DNA of 15,224 nucleotides from NCBI GenBank assembly GCA_947259865.1, contig CAMYNZ010000158.1, forward strand, positions 1 through 15,224, in the 5' to 3' direction. Under the pieces are notes generated by a model, which saw nothing but the letters and a program-made list of their open reading frames with translations, was not told where the DNA came from and ran no database searches. The DNA comes from an uncultured Desulfobacterales bacterium. Its GTDB lineage: Bacteria; Desulfobacterota; Desulfobacteria; Desulfobacterales; G020354645. Within the stretch, counting starts at the first letter, position 1. The number at the start of each line of letters is the position of its first letter. This document shows positions 6,922 to 13,793 of the stretch, piece after piece. The position numbers were made by a program, and so were the translations under genes.

Positions 6922-8667
6922 TCATCGGCACTGGGTTAGTTTTTCCCAGAAGTCGGAGGATAAATCCGGCGGGCCGATAATTCGCATAAGTTCCTGATTT
7001 TCAAACTCAAGATAGTTGCTGAGTTCCTTTCTGGAGAAATTCAACATCCGCTTGATACCTATCAATGATTGGGTCGGTATGCGGGCGTATTTTTTTGCAA
7101 TTTCAAGTGCGCTATCTTCAAGTTTTTCCAGCGTGACAACTTTATCCACGATGCCCATTTCAAGCGCCGCATGCGCCGTTATATCCTGATCGGATAAAAG
7201 AATATCATAGGCTTTTCTGTAACCCAGCATTCTGGATAGAAAAAAGGCGCCCCCGCCCTTGGGTGCCATCCCCAGATCCAGATAAGGATTTTGATAGACG
7301 GTATTGTCCGATATGATGCGGTAATCGCAAGCCAGGCTGATGTTTAAAAATAGAGAAATTATTTGACCGCGGTCTGCATGAATCACAAATTTGTCCAGAT
7401 CTACGATTTTTTGAATGAGTTGATCTATGGCATTAAACATCCTGTGGGTTGAGTTTCGGTCAATATGGGCTTCCAAAATCTGGTTGTAAAATTCAATGTA
7501 TTCTTCACGGCCTGTTTTTTGGGTCGAACCGAACAAAACAAGGACGTTAACATCACGGGCATTTGAAACCTGTTCAAGATAATCCAGCAATCTGTCCCGG
7601 GCAATTAGATCCGCGGCATGCAAAAGAAGGTTTTCGTGAAAGTTCAGGAGGACGACATCCTGATGTCGGGCGGCTGAAAAGAAATCGGTTTTAACGCTAA
7701 GATCACGTTTTTTTTGCGATTTTAGACCTCTTTGTTTTTTCCGGGTGAGATTCTCCTGGTCCAAAGGACGTACGGCCAGCACCGGACAGGAGGCCCGCCG
7801 AACAACCTGGTCGGTGGTTGATCCCACAAACAATTTTTCGACCAGGCCGTGTCCCCGTGCTCCCAAAACAATTATGTCCATATCATGTTTTTCAGCGTAG
7901 GCAAGAAGCGCTTCATGGGGTTTTCCTGTTAACACGGTGGTTTTGAGAGTGCACCAGTTGCAGGATTCATCCGAAACCATCTTTTCAAGTTTTTGATTCA
8001 ATTGATGCCGTAAATCCTGATCATTCGAATCCCCGGTGCTTCCGCCGTTTTTTATAGTATTGCGATTTTCGGGCAGCTCGGCAACATTGGCCAGATGCAG
8101 TTCGGATTGAAACTCCTGGGCCAGGCTGAGGCCGTGCATAAAGGCCAGGCTTGAATCGGGAGAGAAATCACAGCCCACCAGGATTCGTTTCAATGACAAT
8201 CCTTTTTTCAAATTTAGAACAGGTTTCAATACCCGTATAGTGAGTATAGGACAGGGAAGGCTCCGCATCAGGCGCTCGGCTACCGATCCGAGAATCAGCC
8301 TTTTCAGACCTGCTCGGCCATGGGTGGCGCACACCACCAGGTCAACGGCGTTTTCTTTGGTCATGCGGTAAATTTCTTCGGCCGGCCGGCCACTAACAAC
8401 CAAGGGTTCCCATTCGATATCGGGCAATAGCTTTTGACTGTAGAGGGATTCGAGCTGCTCCCGGGCGTATTGCTCCATCCGTTGCTGTTGGAGGGTGAGG
8501 TCAACCATGGCTTCACCGTACATAGCAGCCGATGCAATATCCACGATGTGGCAAACAAAAAGCTTGGCATCGAATTCTCCGGCAAGGGCCATACCGTAGG
8601 TCAGGGAAAGATTCGAGAATTCCGAAAAATCCGTGACGCACATAATTTTTTTAAGTTGAACTCTCAC
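6922..8667 (-). CDS. Tandem universal stress protein fused to a degenerate crotonase-fold domain
   Basis: A 581-residue protein with three parts. USP domain 1 (about 4-147) has the ATP-loop pattern THGRAGLKRLILGS, with Ala in place of the first glycine. USP domain 2 (about 158-301) keeps the full G-2x-G-9x-GS pattern (G269, G272, G282-S283) typical of ATP-binding UspA-like proteins. After a basic linker (about 302-326) comes a domain of roughly 240 residues that aligns with enoyl-CoA hydratase/isomerase (crotonase): LACDYRI (445-451), LDLGMAPKGGGAFFLSR (463-479), then ITAHAALEMGIVDKVV. Aligned to rat crotonase from memory, both catalytic glutamates (E144, E164) are replaced, by N442 and Y462, and the oxyanion-loop GGG is S-L-F (438-440). 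The third domain is therefore probably non-catalytic or altered in chemistry. The start is GTG with a GGGGGG ribosome site 8 nt upstream. It lies 211 bp downstream of the broken aminopeptidase on the same strand. Role inferred: nucleotide-sensing stress protein, possibly binding an acyl-CoA. Confidence 0.85.
   Translation of the reverse strand: MRVQLKKIMCVTDFSEFSNLSLTYGMALAGEFDAKLFVCHIVDIASAAMYGEAMVDLTLQQQRMEQYAREQLESLYSQKLLPDIEWEPLVVSGRPAEEIYRMTKENAVDLVVCATHGRAGLKRLILGSVAERLMRSLPCPILTIRVLKPVLNLKKGLSLKRILVGCDFSPDSSLAFMHGLSLAQEFQSELHLANVAELPENRNTIKNGGSTGDSNDQDLRHQLNQKLEKMVSDESCNWCTLKTTVLTGKPHEALLAYAEKHDMDIIVLGARGHGLVEKLFVGSTTDQVVRRASCPVLAVRPLDQENLTRKKQRGLKSQKKRDLSVKTDFFSAARHQDVVLLNFHENLLLHAADLIARDRLLDYLEQVSNARDVNVLVLFGSTQKTGREEYIEFYNQILEAHIDRNSTHRMFNAIDQLIQKIVDLDKFVIHADRGQIISLFLNISLACDYRIISDNTVYQNPYLDLGMAPKGGGAFFLSRMLGYRKAYDILLSDQDITAHAALEMGIVDKVVTLEKLEDSALEIAKKYARIPTQSLIGIKRMLNFSRKELSNYLEFENQELMRIIGPPDLSSDFWEKLTQCR
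8419..8458. repeat. 40-bp exact direct repeat, copy A (inside the stress-protein gene)
   Basis: Forty bases identical to 9164-9203 in the same orientation, 745 bp apart, with flanks diverging immediately. Read on the minus strand it encodes QLESLYSQKLLPD, residues 71-83 of USP domain 1. The same peptide is encoded by copy B in an unrelated protein family, so convergence is implausible. Confidence 0.9.
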
Positions 8668-8878
8668 GGTCAGATCCCCCCTTCACGGTTTATTTGTGGG
8701 GATGAAAAAAAACGATATGAATGCAATCAGAAGTGAAACTCAAAAATACGTTCCGGATGCCGGTAAGAACTTTCTGGATACAGCTGTGAGATAGCTTCTA
8801 GCAACAGGATGAAATAGAGCGCAGCATTAAGGGTTGTAGGTTCATTTGTTTTGAATTTATATAATGGCCAAAAGGTTG

Positions 8879-9858
8879 TCAATTGAAATCATTCTTCAAT
8901 CTGCGGTTCCGTTCCGATTTTGATAATCCGGCCAGCTTTTTACACTGCCCGTAAAATTGTTCGAGGTTGCCATCACTTTTTTCGAGAATCTTTATAAATG
9001 CCGGTAAATAATCATAATAGGTCGATACCGAGATTAATTTGGCATTGTTGAGCGGCTCTTCAAACCAGTAATCATAGCCCCTGAATCCCTGCCAGGCTTG
9101 TTTCATCTGCAGGTATTCACGCCGGAATTGATTGAATATGTCTTTTTTCAAGGCTCTTTTGTCATCGGGCAATAGCTTTTGACTGTAGAGGGATTCGAGC
9201 TGCCGACGGCGGTAGCAAAACTCTCGTTAAACGCTGTGTCGTCTTTTACATATATTATCTGGTGGGCCAGTTCGTGGATTATCAATGCGGCCAGCCCCGT
9301 ATCCGTGCGGTGGATCACAGTATTTAACACCGGATCCTCGAACCAGCCCAGGGTTGAATACGCGGCAATACCGGCCACATACACATCAAAGTGCTTGTTT
9401 TTTAACCCATCGGCATATTGCATGGCCATCTGTTTTGAAAAATAGCCCCTATATGCGGTACGACCGATAACCGGATAGTACCAGGTTTTGGGTTCAAGCG
9501 AGAATTCCGGCGCAGCAAACACGTTCCAGACTGCATAGGAACGTTTGAGATCGATATAGCTAAGATAATGATTGCCGACCGGCAAATGGAGCGATTCTTT
9601 TGCGAATTCGCGGACATCCATTACGAGTCGCAGCCGGGTTTTAAGGGTTTGGGACGTTTCGGGTGCAGACAGCAGTCGGTCAATGGATTCACGACCGGTC
9701 AATATTTGCATCTGACCGGAGATCGCCTGGCCATAATAATGAAGCGTTTCACATCCGGATAGGGTCACAACCATAAAGAGACAGACCAGGATATGGATGC
9801 GCCCGGCATAGCCCGCGCTGGACTTTTTTTCACCTCTATGCAGAAACAAGACACTCAT
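8879..9858 (-). pseudogene. Disrupted lipoprotein aminopeptidase (COG4324-like zinc peptidase)
   Basis: Two consecutive minus-strand reading frames together match one predicted aminopeptidase. The upstream part (9148-9858, 236 codons) has a lipoprotein signal with lipobox LSGC (C36), the zinc motif HELAH (195-199) and the third-ligand segment FNESFAT (210-216). It then runs off frame after AVG into about 18 meaningless residues. The downstream part (to 8879) restarts in another frame as QLESLYSQKLLPDDKRALKK and continues with the family's C-terminal signature (GYDYWFEEPLNNAKL, then a YLPAF segment). In intact relatives, recalled from memory, roughly 40-45 residues lie between the NESFAT segment and the LExLY segment; here they are absent. 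The gene therefore carries an internal deletion plus a frameshift, and the junction lies exactly at one edge of the 40-bp repeat. The zinc site would remain in a truncated product, but activity is doubtful. A sequencing or assembly error is possible. The ribosome site is weak. Confidence 0.8.
9164..9203. repeat. 40-bp exact direct repeat, copy B (at the aminopeptidase break)
   Basis: Identical to 8419-8458. Its right edge (9203) abuts the last in-frame aminopeptidase codons (AVG), so the repeat edge coincides with the deletion breakpoint. In the family reading frame it encodes QLESLYSQKLLPD, which suits the aminopeptidase family's conserved LExLYxxxLPD-like segment. That suggests this may be the original copy. 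Confidence 0.9.
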
Positions 9859-9919
9859 TTTTTAATTTGACACCAAAGAATAACCTCTTAATATATCGCA
9901 GATAATATGATAATAATGT

Positions 9920-9947
9920 TTGCCAAATTATGCTATAGTGCTATTAT
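9920..9947 (+). promoter_or_regulatory. Candidate promoter of the ABM-domain gene
   Basis: -35 TTGCCA (9920-9925, 5/6) and -10 TATTAT (9942-9947, 5/6) are spaced 16 bp apart, about 70 nt upstream of the ATG at 10017. The surrounding AT-rich 158-bp gap separates this gene from the divergent aminopeptidase. Confidence 0.45.
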
Positions 9948-10016
9948 CAGGTAAAAGCGGTCAAGCTAAAAAACGACTTTTAGTGTGGCTAGAACAAAAA
10001 CAAAATAGGAGGACCC

Positions 10017-10313
10017 ATGGCAGTAAAAGTTTTAATCCAACGAGTTGTCCCGGAGGAAAAGGCCAGGCAAATGATACCGCTTTTTAGAGAAATGAGATCA
10101 TTGGCTTCTACTGTACCGGGTTATATTTCGGGCGAGACTTTAAAACGCCTGGACAAATCCAACGAATTTTTAGTAATCAGTACCTGGAACTCCTCAGATG
10201 ACTGGAATCAGTGGCTGAAAAGCGAAAAAAGAAAAGAAATTCAGGTTCAGATCGACTCATTGCTCGGCGGATCGACTGATTATGAAATCTATCATTATGG
10301 CTTTTCAGAGTGA
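10017..10313 (+). CDS. Antibiotic biosynthesis monooxygenase (ABM)-domain protein
   Basis: A 98-residue single-domain protein of the dimeric alpha/beta-barrel (ABM/Dabb) superfamily. Visible features are the first strand KVLIQRVV (4-11), the central VPGYISGETL (33-42), and the signature FLVISTWNSSDDWNQWLKSE (51-70) with W57, W63 and W66, which matches the EFLVxSxWxSxxAxxxW pattern of these proteins. Members include small cofactor-light monooxygenases, heme-degrading enzymes and many uncharacterised proteins, so the reaction here is unknown. No signal peptide is present, so it is cytoplasmic. The start is fixed by AGGAGG at 10007-10012, 4 nt before the ATG. It appears to be monocistronic with its own promoter. 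Confidence 0.85.
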   Translation: MAVKVLIQRVVPEEKARQMIPLFREMRSLASTVPGYISGETLKRLDKSNEFLVISTWNSSDDWNQWLKSEKRKEIQVQIDSLLGGSTDYEIYHYGFSE

Positions 10314-10828
10314 CCTTTCGAAGATTTTCGACGCAAATGCGTGATCGCCAGTTTTTTTAACGGGAAAGCCATCTCAGTAGGCCTGGATTAACAGCAGTTT
10401 CTGGGGTTTTTATCGTAAGTATTTGATATTTTGCAATAATTCGGGGGTCGGGAAGTTATTCCGCCCGACCTTTGATATTGGTGGAACGAATTATCAGCAG
10501 CGAACGAATCTAAAAACTGTCTATATTTGCGCCTGAAGCTCGGTATCCGTTACCTTTAATCCGCTTCGGATCCTAAAAAACACGCCCTGGGAAATATAAT
10601 TACCACACCGCTGTTTATGCAACCCAGGGCCGTTGTTACGGTATTTGGTGACACCGGTATTCCCACTCATTCCCCGGCTCACACGCCCTATCCGCCCGGC
10701 ATTCCCTTATCGAAAAGGGAAAGACCTGTACCGTTTTCAGACATTCCTTTTCAGGGCAAACCGCTTCCAACCATTCCCTACATTTTTAGTGGGTTATGTG
10801 TATAGTTTCGACATCCGGTTGGACAGTA
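10314..10828. other. Gene-free stretch with scattered hairpins
   Basis: About 515 bp between the ABM gene and the promoter of the Rap1a-like gene. I see no convincing gene: open frames near 10617-10887 are low-complexity (Pro- and Phe-rich) and lack homology or ribosome sites. Structure present: the terminator-like hairpin at 10446-10470, an 8-bp inverted repeat GCCCTGGG/CCCAGGGC (10584-10591 and 10623-10630) and a 7-bp hairpin TTCCCTT/AAGGGAA (10702-10721). A structured RNA or decayed gene is possible but not supported. Confidence 0.5.
10446..10470 (+). terminator. Weak terminator-like hairpin downstream of the ABM gene
   Basis: GGTCGGG (10446-10452) pairs with CCCGACC (10464-10470) across an 11-nt loop, followed by TTT and AT-rich sequence. 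It lies about 130 nt after the stop codon and lacks a full U-tract. Confidence 0.3.
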
Positions 10829-10857
10829 TTGAAATTATAGAAATAATCGACTATAAT
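10829..10857 (+). promoter_or_regulatory. Strong sigma-70 promoter of the Rap1a/Tai-like gene
   Basis: -35 TTGAAA (10829-10834, 5/6) and a perfect -10 TATAAT (10852-10857) are separated by exactly 17 bp. It is the best consensus match I found in the window. The predicted leader is about 65-70 nt. Confidence 0.65.
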
Positions 10858-10930
10858 TCGCTTCATCATCCGATTTGGCCATATTAAGGCAGACGTGGTG
10901 CCATAGTCACCAACAATGATTGGGGGTAAG

Positions 10931-11287
10931 ATGAAATTTCGCTTTCTATCGGTCTTATTAATTTTAGGGTGGATTTACCCGGCCGCAGTTGCGGCAGATA
11001 CCTTGCGGGGGGAACAAATCCTTGCCTGGCTAACGGCTGAAAATTCCAGTACGATAGACCACGCCAGAACCAAGGGCTACATTCAGGGCGTTTTAGAGTT
11101 ATATGACATTTTAAGTTACAGGGTGCCTGATCTAAATATTTATTGTGTCCGGGATAAACGCATATCAACTCTGGAAGCCACCGATATTATAGTGAAATGG
11201 TTAAAAAGCCATCCCCAACGTCTAGAGGAACCGGCTATTCTGTTGGTATTGCACGCATTCAAAGATGCGCATCCCTGCAATAAATAA
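10931..11287 (+). CDS. Exported Rap1a/Tai-family (T6SS-immunity-like) small protein
   Basis: 118 residues with a classical signal peptide (MKFRF, a hydrophobic core, then AAVAA, cleavage near 21-22). The mature part matches the Rap1a/Tai pattern: a KGYIQGVLELYDIL helix (48-61), YCVRDKRIS with C72, the IIVKWLKSHPQRLEEPA segment (86-102), and a C-terminal HPC with C116. C72 and C116 probably form the family's disulfide. Founding members are periplasmic immunity proteins against type VI secretion amidase effectors; many relatives stand alone and are uncharacterised. No effector or secretion gene lies nearby, so immunity is a family-based guess. I chose the ATG at 10931 rather than 10916 because GGGGGT lies 5-10 nt upstream of it and the signal peptide begins there. 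Confidence 0.75.
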   Translation: MKFRFLSVLLILGWIYPAAVAADTLRGEQILAWLTAENSSTIDHARTKGYIQGVLELYDILSYRVPDLNIYCVRDKRISTLEATDIIVKWLKSHPQRLEEPAILLVLHAFKDAHPCNK

Positions 11288-11300
11288 CCCAAATAAAATC

Positions 11301-11316
11301 CACCCCGCTGGGGGTG
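11301..11316 (+). terminator. Short hairpin after the Rap1a-like gene
   Basis: CACCCC-GCTG-GGGGTG begins 13 nt after the stop codon. The U-tract is poor (a TTTT 17 nt later), so this is a plausible but weak intrinsic terminator. Confidence 0.35.
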
Positions 11317-11340
11317 ATGGCGTCGTTTTATCGATTCGTC

Positions 11341-11369
11341 TTGAAATGACATAAAAATATTTCTATCAA
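11341..11369 (+). promoter_or_regulatory. Candidate promoter of the OmpA-lipoprotein/SRAP pair
   Basis: -35 TTGAAA (11341-11346, 5/6) and -10 TATCAA (11364-11369, 4/6) are 17 bp apart. The start site would fall near 11376, placing the inverted repeat at 11387-11422 in the leader. Confidence 0.4.
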
Positions 11370-11386
11370 CCTGCTACCAAAACGTA

Positions 11387-11422
11387 TGCGACATTTTTAT
11401 TAATATTTTTATTTTTGTCGCA
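11387..11422 (+). promoter_or_regulatory. Inverted repeat with AT-only core in the OmpA-lipoprotein leader
   Basis: TGCGACA (11387-11393) and TGTCGCA (11416-11422) are perfect inverted copies flanking 22 bases made only of A and T. The right arm ends 8 nt before the AAAGGAG ribosome site (11431-11437). It could be an mRNA stem-loop or a protein-binding operator; neither is proven. Confidence 0.5.
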
Positions 11423-11444
11423 GTCAGGTGAAAGGAGCAAAACA

Positions 11445-12920
11445 ATGTTGATTGGCAAAAAGGTGATAATAGCGTTACTTTTAACCGCCATGGTTCTGAT
11501 AATTGGAGCCTGTGCCGGAGACAAATTGAAATTGGAACCAATTGCCAAATCGGAGAATCCGGCAGAATTAATAAGCCGCCTCGACAGGGACATTGCCAAT
11601 GCCCGTAATGATCAGGTCAATGTGCTGTCGCCGACATGGTTTGCGAATGCGGAAGCCTCACTGCGCGAGGCGAAATCTGGACTGAAACAGGGTGACAAAA
11701 TTTCTAAAATTCTAAAGTCAATTTCTGAGGGGCAAGCCCGGTTGAAGACGGCCAAAGACAAGTCCAAACTGTCAAGATCCAACCTGGATGGGGTTATCAA
11801 GGGGCGCAGCATGGCCCGCGCAGCCGGCGCTACTGAACTCGGCAGGGATTACGTGGCAGCTGAGGAAAAATTCTTTGAGCTGACCAGAGCCGTAGAAAAG
11901 GGCAACCTGCGTTATGCCAAAAAAAACAGGGCCCGGGTACAGGAAGATTTTCGCAAACTGGAGTTGCGTGCAATCAAGATCCGAACCCTGGGTGAAGTCC
12001 GCAAACTTCTGGATCAGGCCAGACGAAGAGGCGACCATAAGATTGCCCCTAAATCATATGCAGTTGCCCAGCAGCGGTTAAAAGAAGCTGATGTTTTCAT
12101 TACCAAAAACCCCTACAAAAAAGAAGAGATGCTCAAAAAAGCCAGCCTGGCCCTTTTTATGGCCCGGCGGGTACAACAGGTGGCCCGCCAGAGTCAAAAA
12201 ATCAGAGGCATGCAGCCGGAGCCAATTACGCTTATGTTTGAGGGAAACTTACACAAAATTTCTAAAAAATTATCGGCGCCGGATATGCGTGATCAGCCTT
12301 TTCAAACCCAGGTTGAGAACATTGTGGGTACCATTGACGGTTTACAGCAAACCCGTTCATTCCTGAGTGAAAGAGACAAATCTCAACAGGCGGAAATCGA
12401 AACTTTGAAAAAACAGATTGCTAAATTATCAGGGCAAACCCAGGCCGAAAGAGACGTCAAAGAACGCCTGTTGGCTGAACGGCGCTTTAATGAATTGTTT
12501 AATACGGTTCAGGGCTATTTTGAACCGCGCGAGGCCGAAACTTACAAAAGTGGTAACCAGCTCGTTATCCGCTTAAAAGGGATTCAGTTTCCGGTGGGTA
12601 AAAGCGTCATTTTACCAAAAAATTATACCCTCTTGAGCAAGGTTCAGCGGGCCATTCGCACGTTGGGCGAGGTAGATGTTGTCATCGAGGGCCATAGTGA
12701 CAGTACCGGGTCAGCGGAGCTCAACGAACATCTATCCGAGCAGCGGGCCGATGCGGTTCGCCAATATCTGGTGGCCAATGAAACCCTGTCTTATGATAAA
12801 ATTATTGCCGTCGGTTACGGATCCATCCGGCCGATTGCCCCCAACAAAACGGCCGCCGGTCGGGCCCTCAATCGAAGAATTGATTTGATCATTACACCCC
12901 ATTTCAAGGTTCAGAAATAG
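11445..12920 (+). CDS. OmpA-family lipoprotein with DUF4398-like N-terminal helical region
   Basis: 491 residues from the ATG at 11445, chosen because AAAGGAG lies 7 nt upstream and a lipoprotein signal follows immediately (lipobox IGAC, C23). Residues about 36-105 resemble the DUF4398 helical repeat (NPAELISRLDRDIANAR, then ANAEASLREAK). Residues about 110-345 are almost entirely charged helix with a probable coiled coil (about 300-350). The C-terminal OmpA/MotB domain (about 372-484) carries the peptidoglycan-binding residues D419 in EGHSDSTGS and R434 in LSEQRADAV, plus GRALNRRIDLII. It should be anchored in the outer membrane by lipid and bind the cell wall, like a Pal-type tether on a long helical spacer. 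The SRAP gene follows 46 bp later on the same strand, so they may be co-transcribed. Confidence 0.88.
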   Translation: MLIGKKVIIALLLTAMVLIIGACAGDKLKLEPIAKSENPAELISRLDRDIANARNDQVNVLSPTWFANAEASLREAKSGLKQGDKISKILKSISEGQARLKTAKDKSKLSRSNLDGVIKGRSMARAAGATELGRDYVAAEEKFFELTRAVEKGNLRYAKKNRARVQEDFRKLELRAIKIRTLGEVRKLLDQARRRGDHKIAPKSYAVAQQRLKEADVFITKNPYKKEEMLKKASLALFMARRVQQVARQSQKIRGMQPEPITLMFEGNLHKISKKLSAPDMRDQPFQTQVENIVGTIDGLQQTRSFLSERDKSQQAEIETLKKQIAKLSGQTQAERDVKERLLAERRFNELFNTVQGYFEPREAETYKSGNQLVIRLKGIQFPVGKSVILPKNYTLLSKVQRAIRTLGEVDVVIEGHSDSTGSAELNEHLSEQRADAVRQYLVANETLSYDKIIAVGYGSIRPIAPNKTAAGRALNRRIDLIITPHFKVQK

Positions 12921-12966
12921 TGTGGATCAGCCGGTCTAGGAGCTCAGTGTTGCAGGAAAAAAAAGG

Positions 12967-13644
12967 ATGTGCGGAAGATTCGTAAGTCATAGTTCTTTGA
13001 GCCTTATCGAGAAAACCTTTAATGTCGATAGCGTTGCGGCTGAAGTGCGCCCGAATTATAATATCGCACCGACTCAGACGGTGCCGGTTATCGTCCACAA
13101 TCATCAAACCCGGCTTGACACGTTCCATTGGGGCCTGGTCCCGTTTTGGGCCAAAGATCTGAAAATCGGCAACAGGCTTATAAATGCCCGGGTCGAAACC
13201 GTGGCCCAGAAACCCAGTTTCCGGACGGCCTTCAAAAAAAGGCGCTGCCTCATTGTTGCCGACGGCTTTTATGAATGGAAAGGGCCCAAGGGGCAAAAAC
13301 AGCCCTGGTATCTGACTTTGCCTGGCGATGAACCTTTTGGCTTTGCCGGTCTATGGGAAAGATGGACAGGGGATCCCCGGGGTGAATACCGGTCCTGTGT
13401 GATTATTACCACCGCTGCCAGCAAATCGGTCGCAGACATTCATGACCGGATGCCGGTCATCCTGAACCCGGAAAGCTATGATGCCTGGCTGGACCCAGAA
13501 AACCAGGATGCGGCTAAATTAAACTCGATTCTTAAGGAGGGCCACATTCGGGATTTGACGCGGTACCCCGTTTCCAAACGCGTCAATAATGCGCGCAACA
13601 ACGACGCTGAATGCATTAAACCGCTCGATACCGACCCTGCCTGA
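12967..13644 (+). CDS. yedK: SRAP-domain abasic-site DNA-protein crosslink protein (YedK/HMCES family)
   Basis: 225 residues, about the family's usual length. The catalytic set is intact: C2, exposed after Met removal, which forms a thiazolidine crosslink with abasic sites in single-stranded DNA; N73 in INAR; E103 in GFYEW; and H159 in DIHDRMP. Other family landmarks are MCGRF at the start, RPNYNIAPTQ (28-37), the WGLVPFW segment (55-61) and the C-terminal VSKRVNNARNND. The start is certain because Cys2 must follow the initiator Met. The protein shields abasic sites in single-stranded DNA and is intracellular. It sits 46 bp after the OmpA lipoprotein gene and probably shares its transcript; the association does not suggest a shared function. 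Confidence 0.95.
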   Translation: MCGRFVSHSSLSLIEKTFNVDSVAAEVRPNYNIAPTQTVPVIVHNHQTRLDTFHWGLVPFWAKDLKIGNRLINARVETVAQKPSFRTAFKKRRCLIVADGFYEWKGPKGQKQPWYLTLPGDEPFGFAGLWERWTGDPRGEYRSCVIITTAASKSVADIHDRMPVILNPESYDAWLDPENQDAAKLNSILKEGHIRDLTRYPVSKRVNNARNNDAECIKPLDTDPA

Positions 13645-13667
13645 AAGCCAACTAAAAATTCATTTTA

Positions 13668-13759
13668 TCCGCCAGAGATCTTTGGCGGATTAATCCGCCC
13701 CGGCGGGCTAACGTCCAACGGCCCGCCCGCCTCGCCTGAGCGACTCGCGATGGCGGGCC
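13668..13759. repeat. GC-rich multi-hairpin tract, possible terminator of the SRAP gene
   Basis: Starting 23 nt after the SRAP stop codon: TCCGCCA (13668-13674) pairs with TGGCGGA (13683-13689). GGCGGATTAATCCGCC (13684-13699) is a perfect 16-bp palindrome. GGCGGGC (13702-13708) pairs with GCCCGCC (13721-13727), and a second GGCGGGCC (13752-13759) can compete for the same arm. No coding frame is evident. The base composition is clearly more GC-rich than its neighbours, suggesting an inserted repeat element; the first hairpin may also end transcription. Confidence 0.6.
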
Positions 13760-13793
13760 GGCTGCGTTGTCCCGCGGCTTGAAATGCTAATCA

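Noticed and set aside
10617..10887. Two overlapping plus-strand open frames of 62 and 84 codons
   Set aside because: Pro- and Phe-rich composition, no Shine-Dalgarno, no recognisable family, and one reading runs into the Rap1a promoter; probably chance.
10916..10930. Upstream ATG as start of the Rap1a-like gene
   Set aside because: The five extra codons (MIGGK) disrupt the signal peptide start, and the GGGGGT ribosome site lies between the two ATGs, pointing to 10931.
11415..11444. TTG at 11415 as start of the OmpA lipoprotein
   Set aside because: It falls inside the inverted repeat, lacks a ribosome site, and adds ten polar residues before a normal lipoprotein signal.
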